Source of the DNA: Thelonectria olida
Lineage: Eukaryota; Ascomycota; Sordariomycetes; Hypocreales; Nectriaceae
Length of the DNA stretch: 64,000 bases
Assembly (NCBI GenBank): GCA_020736575.1
Contig: JAGPYM010000015.1
Coordinates: 744,001 to 808,000, forward strand
Direction: 5' to 3'
Part shown: one piece after another, positions 45,535-54,420 of the stretch
Layout: every line of letters starts with the position of its first letter
How positions within the stretch are numbered: position 1 is the stretch's first letter
The notes under the pieces: generated by a model
Seen by the model: the letters and a program-made list of their open reading frames with translations, nothing else
Told to the model about the DNA's origin: nothing
The model's database searches: none
Translations under genes and position numbers: made by a program

Positions 45535-46306
45535 ATGGCATCATCTCCCAGCAGCGAGGTGGCACCTTTGCCATGTTCCGCTTGGGTTTACTCCAACAAT
45601 TCTACCGCTCAGTATGTGCTCGACTGTGTACCTGAGTGTTGGATTGTAGTCTGCGCGACGTTACTAACCGGGCTAGCATCGCCAAAGATCGCTCATGGCC
45701 TTGCGACGAGAATACGCCCTTTGAGTCCCTCTGTGAAAGCACGGGAGGGCAGATTAAAGTCATTGGAGTCGGCACTGTCGAACTCCCAGCCAAAGTCTCG
45801 CCGTTTCAAAGGGGTCCGTCAATCCGCTTATAGAATGTACTTTACGCACCAGACATCCTGTGCAACGTCATCGGACAAGGCCTGCACCAGGACTACGGTG
45901 TCTTAATCGATCCGATCCAGGCGGTGAAAGGGACGCCGCACCATCACCAACAACTCTGATGGCCGCGCCGCCGGCTACTTTAAGCCTCTCTCCCATCGGG
46001 GCGTCAGGTTCCTAGAACTCCGTCTTAGGGGACCCCCGGTCGGCCCCGAGGTTGGCCCTTTGCCTTTCGATCCCTGGCTCGACGCCGAGCGGGAAAGGTT
46101 TGCTGCGCTTCAGACGAGAACCGAGGCCAATGCATCCCTCACCTCTGCCGAAAAAAGCATGGCTGCAGCAGCACTATGGGGGCGAGTTCCAATTCCAATG
46201 CGCCTATGAGCTGAGCATCTACAAAGAGGAAGATCGGGAAGAGGGCCGTAGAATTTTGCATGCTATGATGTCCAGTCCGCGAGCTGGGGCAGAAGCAAGA
46301 CCTTGA
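45535..46306 (+). pseudogene. Decayed retropepsin-like (Ty1/copia Pol-derived, TNT 1-94-like) gene
   Basis: From the ATG at 45535 the protein begins PCSAWVYSNNSTA. A good intron lies at 45612-45676 (gtatgt, branch ttactaac, ctag), and the protein continues IAKDRSWP, TPFESLCESTGGQIKVIGVG, then NVLYAPDILCNVIGQGL. These match single-gene fungal proteins derived from the protease/beta-barrel part of copia Pol. The far C-terminal part GEFQFQCAYELSIYKEEDRE is also present. Three lesions are seen: a TAG at 45831-45833 where Glu is expected (RL*NVLY), a frame change near 45940-45960, and an added base in the A-run at about 46152-46157. It is a relic, not an active element; no LTRs or integrase were found. 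Confidence 0.72.
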
Positions 46307-46543
46307 AGTGCACTTTGCTTCATTACACAAATAGGCGTTGTTTGATCTGGGTAACAAGGACCCGGGTGAAACCGCGATAAGTACGTCATTATGATCCGGG
46401 CTGTTCCGGTGAAAAGAGCAATAGCGTGCCGCATGTGAAAACGACTGGAGATAACCCAAGGCCTGATCAAGTTTATTCACTAAATTGAGAGGTGTTGTTA
46501 CTTTAACATTGGAAGTCAATCTTTTGCACGAGCTGTCTACAGA

Positions 46544-48169
46544 TCACATGTAGGGTTTGTGTCGATCCTCCGCATCTGGCACCTGCGTGAAAAGTCTCCG
46601 CACCTCGTCGGCGTACTCCTCTTGTTCAGTGACCTTGGAAGAGATGAAGCCTTGGGTGTCTACGTCCCACAGTCGCACAAGCATGTGGCTAAATTCGTCC
46701 CACAAGGTGCTGCTCATGTTTGTGAAGCGTGGCTGGATATGGTTGACATATAGAGCGAGCATCGTGGATGGGGAATCCAACGCATGAGTGTACCAGAACT
46801 TGCCCGTCTGCCAACACTGGCGCATGATTTCCGCGTTTGCGGTATTGTAGTAGAGTGCCATTTCCTCTCTTTCGACTGTTTCCACGAATTCATCGTGCAA
46901 GCCCTTGAATTCGTCGAGATGGAACGTAATCTCCTCCAAACTCCGTCCGGATAGCCAGTCTGGGGGTCCCAACATCTCGATCGGTCGCGCGCATGCCCAT
47001 TCGAGATTGATCAGGCCTGTGACATGCCAGTCCTCATCAACAAAGATGTTGCTCTGGTGAAGGTCGGTCAACGAGTAAACAAACGGGCCTTCGCGATGCT
47101 CCACGTCCGTGTATTTCGGGAGAAGTGCGCGCATTGCTGTGAGAGCCGCCAACTGTTTCTCGCCGTCGGCTTCGTAGTGAATCGAGTTGGGCTGATGGCG
47201 GATGCGGTTGTCCTGGCAGGCAAGGAGATCCAGGAGATAAGGCTCCACGGAAGTGTATGTGCGATCTCTGGGCATATCTGTCGGGATCTCGGCATTCTCT
47301 TGTTGCTGGAGGACAAGAGTGAGAGGTCGGTTTGTCAAGTGGAGGTCGCCATTGTCGTCCATGGTCCACGAGCCGATCTTGGGGAGAGGGAGCTTCGCGA
47401 GGCGGAGCATGATTCGAGACAAGTCCCCATAGAGGTTGTCTCGCCGCTTTGTATCATGGCGATGTTCCTCCCAAGTCTCAGAGAGCAGACTGCCATTATC
47501 GACGTGTTCGAGGACTAGGTATCCGAGGTCGGGGAGATTGTCGCGCTGGTGCGGAACATAGTGAGAGAGCGATCGTCCCTGCATCCATGCGATGGTGTTC
47601 TTAATGGACCAAATAATGCGATTGATGAACGACTCATTCTCGATTCTGGTAAACTAGATGTTGGATCAATACGCGTGTGTCCGAAGGGAGAGGGAGGTGG
47701 CAGGGTGATGTACCGATTGTTTGCCGTGAAAGCCAAAACCATAGAGGCGAGGAATAGGAATCTCGGGGCAGTTTTGCTGCAACCAGTAGTACGTCGCCGC
47801 CTCGCAACGCAGCTTCTCATCCGAGTTTCCGGGGTTGAAGTCTTCCCCAACCTTGTAGGGAAGAGGGAATCGTATGATGGCTTGTGCAGAAAGATTCAAG
47901 CCCCGAGCGTCTTCGGCAATGCGAATCGGAATGCAGGCATTGTAGCTTCCATAGGTCCATTCATTGGACTCGCCGAGACTGAAGTCGGAATGATTGAGGT
48001 TCAAGTGTCGCGATACGATGTCTTCGATTTGGGGCAGGGAAGCGCTGAGCTCGACGGAAAACTGATACCGCTTTTCGGGGTAGGATAGTTCTTGAAGCAC
48101 GTCAATGTCTTCTTCCAGGGCTTCATCTAGGGTAATTCTGCCCTTGAGCAGTGGTAGAGTTCTCTCCAT
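46544..48169 (-). CDS. APH-type phosphotransferase-fold protein (521 aa, 2 exons)
   Basis: Exon 1 is 47714-48169 and exon 2 is 46544-47653. The kinase-like fold is seen in GLNLSAQAIIRFPLPYKVGE (nucleotide-binding lobe), the Glu-containing EAATYYWLQQNCPEIPIPRL, and GYLVLEHVDNGSLLSETW (hinge). The catalytic loop is VYSLTDLHQSNIFVDEDWHV, with Asp and Asn as in aminoglycoside phosphotransferases (HxDxxxxN, the His being replaced). The next motif reads GLINLEWACARP, where the metal-binding Asp of the DFG-equivalent (IDxEWA) is Asn. The gene belongs to a large fungal family of unknown substrate. The Asn could reduce or abolish phosphotransfer. The upstream 52 in-frame residues begin at a GTG and were excluded; the first ATG is 48169. 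Confidence 0.82.
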
Positions 48170-49792
48170 GGGGCTAGAATACTCCCCATAAGGCGCGAAT
48201 TGCAATTGAGGGGGATGGAGGGCAGAAGAGGTCACGAGAGCACGGGACACAAATAAGTTGAGAGGGATGAGCCGATGAGGCTGGGAAAGTTGTGGAGACG
48301 AGAACTGAGCCGATGACTCAGCCACGCTTTACCCCTTCCGGAGGCTGTTACCCCACGTGCCCAGCCACAGCCACAATTGTCTTTGTACGAATTTTGGCAT
48401 TCACAAATCCTGGCATATGGTACTGGAGGTCTGGTTGTTATCTTGCAACAACATTCTTTTCCTCTCTCTTTCCCTGTTTAATATGCCCCTGCAACAACCA
48501 GACGCATACATACTCCATCAAGTTTCGTCAAGATATGGTTGAGTGGAGAGCGTCCCGACACCCATTTCACCCCAGCCACTTGCGAACCCTCCACCACGAA
48601 TGTGACCTGTGACCCGTGACCCCGTGACCTGCTCAGAAATGCCTCGGATAGCCGGGCTTGCGGGCTCATGCGTTGTGGGTGCGATAAGATAAGCCCCAAC
48701 GCGTTGAACTTGAAACACGCTCGAAGAAATAGTGTCGGCGTCATGTTTTCTTACTTCCGTCTGAGGGTCGAATTAGAAGAGTCTGCTCGGTCACCAAGTG
48801 CATGATACCAGGTAACGTAGAATTCGCTCATTAAGGGAATCAATCGCGACCCAATGCCATTCCCAAAGACTCTTCAAGATCGTCATGCGGGCGGGATGAT
48901 CTGGCTTATCTTATCGTCTCGTTGCCCCGCCAATTCAACCCCTCCACAACGTCGCAATTGCTCTTATCGCTTATCGCCCGTTTGCGCTCAACGCATGCCG
49001 CATCCTCAACCTTTCTTTTTTGACCAGCTTCACGACAACCAAGCTGAACTCTCCGCACGCTCTGTATCGCTACCGCCAACAATGACCACGATTACCACCG
49101 TCCTCAATTCTATATACCCGAGTCAAGTTATTCACAGCAATCGGAATAACCCAATGCAATAGATTGTCGAATTGGCTTCTTCCCGATCAACTCCCCAAGT
49201 CCTCGCGCCTCGTCGACGCTGTGCACGATTCGTTCCCTTTGCGTCACCATCGTATACAAGTATTCTCGACGCTTTCATAAATACTCGAACCCCGAGAACC
49301 GACAAGGCGACCGGCATTGCCGGCTTTGATCGCCCAACATTGTTGGCCCCGAGACAATTGACAAAGAAGATGCGCAGGGGCTGAGATGGTGTCACGCTGT
49401 AGGTAAGAGCTTGGTAGCTTACTCACTGGAGCGCCTTATGAAGCTTCAGCAAGATAGAACCAGACTGTAGAAATACCCAGCGACAGCCAGGAGGCGCTCC
49501 GGAAACCTGCTGCTGCAGAAGAAGCGGCGAGGCGCATTTCGACAAGAACACGGACGAGCATCAATATCAACAACCCACACCAGGACTGCCATCCCTCGCC
49601 TGACATCACAGTACAAGGTCATGGTTAGAATGTAGTAATAAGAACACAGGGGGGCGTGGACAATTCTGTAGCCACAGTCAGCCTCGCGTGCTAACCAGGT
49701 ACAAGGAAGTTGCGTACATGATGCTTGTATGCATAGTAACCGGGATAGTGCATATGTGATTTTCTACTGGGCTGATTGCACACTGTAAGGCA
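48170..49792. other. Intergenic region with no supported gene
   Basis: Short open frames occur at 48854-49162 and 49172-49384 (plus). A pair of them might be joined by a short intron, but no family or domain supports this. The left part must hold the promoter of the phosphotransferase-like gene. Confidence 0.45.
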
Positions 49793-50449
49793 TCACAAAG
49801 AGCGTTGATTGGAAATGGCCAGAGGAAAACAGCACAGGCTGTGCCATGACAGAAATACCCCATCCCGGTAGTCATGCGGCGGACTTGCTTTAAGGCTCTC
49901 GGCAGCCGCCTGCTTGTCTCTTGAATACAACGGGCGCCTGAAGAGGCTGACTAGCAATTGGAGTATGCTTTCCATTACTAATGCGGCATGAGTTGAAATC
50001 CTCTCAGCTGGAGTCTCGATCTTCAACAAAATGCTCATGCTCGTCCGAGGCGCCGTGTGAGAAAATCTCCCCTGTGCGTCTCGCCCTCTTTCATGGGGTG
50101 ATGCGAATCGGTCAATGAGGCCCATCATGTATTGGTATGGGCGCCGCTTTCCACTAGATATCCGGTCGTGCAGCTTGAGCATGTAGTGATCTTGGTACTC
50201 TCGAATTACCCGGTTGGACCATCTCTGAGTCTCTAGTTCCCTAAATTCAGTCTGATTCTTTTTGGAGGTGAGTGTTGAAAGCGAAGACGAGAACCCATGC
50301 GAAAAGCCGATTACGTCGTCATGTTTAACGTTCGCCGCATTTCTCAGTGTTTTGTAAAGTATACATACATATTCTGTTCCAAGTTCCGTACTGTGGAAAT
50401 TGCTTCTCCTCGGCGGGTTTCCCATTTTCCTATTGCTACCTGTTGACAT
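49793..50449 (-). CDS. Hypothetical protein (218 aa), uncertain
   Basis: This is a stop-free ATG frame of 218 residues. It has a charged middle part (RELETQRWSNRVIREYQDHY) and no signal peptide, membrane helix or recognisable motif. Its length exceeds most chance frames nearby, and no competing gene covers the region. I do not recognise it. It may be a lineage-specific gene or chance. Confidence 0.25.
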   Translation of the reverse strand: MSTGSNRKMGNPPRRSNFHSTELGTEYVCILYKTLRNAANVKHDDVIGFSHGFSSSLSTLTSKKNQTEFRELETQRWSNRVIREYQDHYMLKLHDRISSGKRRPYQYMMGLIDRFASPHERGRDAQGRFSHTAPRTSMSILLKIETPAERISTHAALVMESILQLLVSLFRRPLYSRDKQAAAESLKASPPHDYRDGVFLSWHSLCCFPLAISNQRSL

Positions 50450-51016
50450 TGCCCCGATTCATTCCACAGAGGCATGGGGCTGTGATGTGGCCTGATCCTG
50501 CAGAGATGGCTGTGTTTTGATCAATGTTTCATCTTGGGTCAGTTGGTTGGCCAACTTGTACTCAAGGACAACCTAGAATTCTTGCACTCTCGTTCGCATC
50601 TGGTGACGCACTGTGAATATTCTTCGTGGAACCAACAACCAAGGCTGTGTTGTGCCGGTTGGCCGCTCGTCAGGTTACTATTGAGCACCATGCTATGACT
50701 ACCTAGGCGTTGGGCAGACTGATTGGGGAGCATTGAAATTCACAGTGAGATAGTGGCAGGGTGTAGGGATCAAGATGGCACTGCCACAGGCAGGGATTGT
50801 CAAAACATAAAAGTAGGTAATTTCCCTTACTCACTCTCATGGCTGTGTATACTTCTCTTTTCCATCGCTTCAGCGATTCTCAACTTGCCTTATCACGAGT
50901 ACATTCCATACTTGTCACTCCGCATTTATCAATTTGTTTCTTCACCGCTGCCTCCTTTACTTCTCAAGACTACAGATGAACAATTATCCAAGCCACCCAG
51001 TTCATATAGAGCAACG
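50450..51016. other. Intergenic region with no supported gene
   Basis: Nothing clear is seen. A long plus frame overlapping 50723-51166 has no ATG context or domain that I would support beyond its use as an alternative reading of the small spliced gene that follows. Confidence 0.4.
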
Positions 51017-51435
51017 ATGACGTGTAAAGAGAGCGTCCTCGAAACCGGTACGATCCTTTACATTACTAAATTATCTCGCCTATTGCTTCCTAGCCTTTGC
51101 CATAACCATCTAGATCAATTCATTGAAATATACATGGAAGCAATTGTTAACTGGGGTTACCTATAGGCAACTTCCCGACCGAGAAAGCGAAACAACACAA
51201 GTCGAAATCGGACAGGTCACTGGGCTGTGGACTGATTCGTTTAGTTGCATTGTGTGTTGCACTCATTATTAATACTTGGCGCGCGTCTCTCGTATTGAAC
51301 GATGAAGCCTGGAACGGATTCTTTCATGCATCAATTCTTGACAAGAATAGGCTTTTGCTACCCTTTTTATCTGCTGCATGGGTCTTGTCTGAGTTTAGAG
51401 ATTACATTCATCTTAAAACTACAAAGAAACGATAA
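51017..51435 (+). CDS. Small membrane-type hypothetical protein (99 aa, 2 exons), uncertain
   Basis: Exon 1 is 51017-51047 and exon 2 is 51167-51435, joined across a 119-bp intron (gtacga, branch gttaact, ctatag). The second frame is open well upstream of its first possible start, which led to this joining. The protein begins MTCKESVLETGNFPTEKAKQ, has a hydrophobic helix (LIRLVALCVALIINTW), a Trp/Phe-rich loop, a second helix (LLLPFLSAAWVLSEF), and a basic end (KTTKKR). No family is recognised. It may be a fragment of a larger gene. Confidence 0.35.
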
Positions 51436-51654
51436 AGTAAGGGTGTATATGTCAAACGGTATTAGTTAAGTACCTGTGCGACTTCAAACTCGTCCTTGAG
51501 AAAGAGGCTCCTGCCTCACCTAGGCAAGCAATTGATACCAAGTTCGATCGACTTTTTTTCGGGGCCATGATCCTCGTTGCCTTTGCGTCTTCTAACCGGG
51601 CTCTCTCTTCTCGTTCCCTCCTCCTCATCTGATTTGAACTCCCCTCGTTCTGCG

Positions 51655-52219
51655 ATGTCCTCTGCCGTCTCGGGCTACAACTTCTTGGGAACTAACGGCC
51701 TGATTTGTGTCAACTATGTCGGTAAGTTGGCTATTCACATTCAAGTGTGGAACAGACTTCGATGTCGGCCAACTTACATACATAGCAGCCACAGGCACCC
51801 TCGAAGTCTTCCCGGCTCATCTCTTTCCCTTTCCCACGAACTGGGGCCCCTAACAGCTAGGCTCCGAAGCCGGTAGCCTGGTTTTCTGCATTGGTATTGC
51901 GGCTAGTAAACCTTCAGTAGAGGATTTTCCTGTTTGCTCTAACAGCAGTGGCATTGAAGCCGTTGGCGGTGGCTTCCCCTTTGGTGGGAAACGAAAGTGT
52001 ATCATCCTTACACATCGCTTGGGAAGCCATGGTATATTGTTGAATTGCGGTAGACGGAAGAGCTTTAGCCTAGTAATGGCCGGCGTTGGTGGGAGTCTTG
52101 TCGGAGTAAGCATGAAGAACGGAAGAAATATGTTGGGTGATGTCGAGGAAAGAAGTAAAGAAGTATTTAGGAGCGCTCGACGTTCATATACCTTTTGCAA
52201 GCCAGACTGCAAACTATAA
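51655..52219 (+). other. Possible small gene with in-frame stop and open continuation
   Basis: Exon 1 (51655-51721, MSSAVSGYNFLGTNGLICVN) and exon 2 (from 51786) join across a 64-bp gtaagt...tag intron to give 44 residues before a TAA at 51851. Exactly in frame after that stop, 122 codons stay open to 52219 (for example GSLVFCIGIAASKPSVEDFP). The minus strand is also open over much of this stretch, so chance cannot be excluded. No family is recognised. Confidence 0.22.
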
Positions 52220-52843
52220 AACGGGGCTACTTTTCCACTAAACCTGAAGGTTTGCTCTCTAAGGTTCATTCTGTCTGTAACGAGGTGTTTGTCGTTACTA
52301 CCAAACTCTCCTCGCGGAATTCCCCCAGGGTATGTACCTAGTTTGTACGAGGTGCTATTTGGGCAACAAAGAATCTTCACTAACGGCAAATATATCCATC
52401 CGTGTCTGTGATGTTCGCATCCTGCACGCTGGTATCTTGACCAAGGCTAGATGGCAGGCACCTCACATAGTCTGCCTACACTATGGTACCAAGTCCTCGG
52501 TGCATCCACTGCATCAGCCCTCGGGTCGCGTTGATACACCTCAAGCAGACAAATGTGAGTTACCATGGAGGTGGTCATGACGAGCTTAAGACATGTGTCA
52601 TTACCTATCACTAAGGTAGCAAACCGGAATGCGATAGGCACATTTCGGTCTATGCCTTGTAGGCAGACTAAACCCTCATGACATAAAGTATTTAAATTGA
52701 TACTCATATAAACTGAAATAACCGTAAGAGATTGACCAGCAATTGAGAGAATATGATAAACGCCAAGAAAAGAAAGCCTGTGAGAAACGCCAGAGAATCC
52801 GCCTTGTACCGAAAGACTGCCACTGTTACCCTTTGTATCGTTT
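52220..52843. other. Intergenic region with no supported gene
   Basis: This stretch lies downstream of the minus-strand F-box gene. No gene or repeat was recognised. Confidence 0.45.
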
Positions 52844-53644
52844 TCACATGGACGCAAGCTCTATTCTAAGATCTAGCATGGGGAAAATATTGCGCTCAAG
52901 AATGTTCTCGTACCAACTAGTCGTCATATCAAGGTGAGGACACACGGCTAACTTCAGGTCAAGCTTCTTACTCACCCCTAGTGCAACCAGTCGTCGTTTC
53001 AGCTCCTGCGTAGTATTCATTCCCATGCCGCTGAATCTTCTTGCACTTGTATTTTTGCCCAGCAACCTGCGGTCTTTGACGTAGTCGATGGAGTCGCCTT
53101 GTCGGTACGATATCTGAAGGGTACAGGTTCGCAAGTTTGAGAAGGACTGCAAGAACTGCGGCATTTTGGCAAAATCAGACGCCGATTGCACATTGACGGG
53201 TGCAATGACGAGGTCCCGTACGTAATCGAGAAGCGAGGCATGGAACAACGGCCGCGATGCTGGCGACCATCCAGGTTCATCCTCGGACACGATGAGCTTG
53301 GTGCCAAGGGACTGGCTCGTGAATACCGTTTTGGAAGTGAAAAAAGCCTCCCATCCTATGTGGCGGATTCGACGGCAGGTAGTGTTGATGAGGATCCAAT
53401 CGGTTAGATGTGTCTTGTGCCAAAGTCGGGAGTAGACTGCTGATCTGAATAGTTGACCGGTGCGGGCGCAATCGATGCAGTTCTCGAGGCTGAATGGACT
53501 CTGCTCCGTCATGACGTAGACAAGAATCTTGAGCAGAAGCTCGTCTGGGAGCATCTCTAGGTATGAGCAGCTGGAAACATTGCGCTCATATGGCGAGGGC
53601 TGGTCAAAGGGGAGTTGATATGAAATGGCAGTTTCAACCGCCAT
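52844..53644 (-). CDS. F-box domain protein (266 aa)
   Basis: It is intronless from the ATG at 53644. The F-box starts with the standard LPDELLLKILVYVM (about residues 32-45) followed by ENCIDCARTGQLFRSAVYSR and LWHKTHLTDW. The rest resembles the C-terminal region of many short fungal F-box proteins, with no repeat units. It is a likely substrate adaptor of an SCF ubiquitin ligase, substrate unknown. Eight in-frame residues upstream start at a GTG and are not included. Confidence 0.78.
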   Translation of the reverse strand: MAVETAISYQLPFDQPSPYERNVSSCSYLEMLPDELLLKILVYVMTEQSPFSLENCIDCARTGQLFRSAVYSRLWHKTHLTDWILINTTCRRIRHIGWEAFFTSKTVFTSQSLGTKLIVSEDEPGWSPASRPLFHASLLDYVRDLVIAPVNVQSASDFAKMPQFLQSFSNLRTCTLQISYRQGDSIDYVKDRRLLGKNTSARRFSGMGMNTTQELKRRLVALGVSKKLDLKLAVCPHLDMTTSWYENILERNIFPMLDLRIELASM

Positions 53645-54420
53645 GTTTGATGATGATGTCGGGGTCACGAGGTGGAATAGTATGATGAATGCTTGAAGTA
53701 GGAGCGAGAAGCCGTAACTGTGAGCTGTACAAAGTAAAGGAGAGAGAACTCAGGGGCAGCCAGCGTCTTCTTATGGCGCCTCGGGACCGGTGGAAGTTTG
53801 GGGTACACATGGTGGCCGAGGCCCCGGAATGCGTGACTTTGGGGTAGTGTGGGACGACAACCCCGGATTCCGTGAACAATTGTGGTAAGAGATTGGGGTA
53901 ATAGCACTGACCAGTTGTGATAGCAGTGGGGTAATAGGATTAATGTCCCTCACCTCGTGTGATTCCTACGGTTGCCTGACATTGCGAAATAACCCCTCGT
54001 GGACTGTGTGACGTGACTGAGGCAGTCGAGCAGGCCACTTTACCCCGCGCGAGTGAATCCCCTCGTTGAGAGCCACGTACACCGCTGGACGCGTTATTGA
54101 CACTTGGTAGCCTGACCTTCATTCACCTACCGATTCCGGGGTGTAGACATGGGGGTTTCATGGTCCCCTGACCTTGTTCGGGAGCTTCGGCTTTGTTCCC
54201 GGGCGCGGCTTTGAAACAGTTGACATATGCTCGAGACGGGAGTTAATTGCCTCTTATAAAGCTCCGTTATGTCTACAAGCTCATGATAACTGGGGCCGAG
54301 GAAGCCGCTGAAAGCTACAGGTCTCACTTCGATACAGCACAGCTCACGACTGCATTGACGGGAAGTTGAGATTACTTCTGCAGATTGATATACGAAATCT
54401 CTCCATATCTAGGTATCTAA
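53645..54420. other. Upstream region of the F-box gene / 3' flank of the dehydratase
   Basis: No gene is seen in this 776 bp. It contains the F-box promoter and the terminator region of the minus-strand dehydratase gene. Confidence 0.45.
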
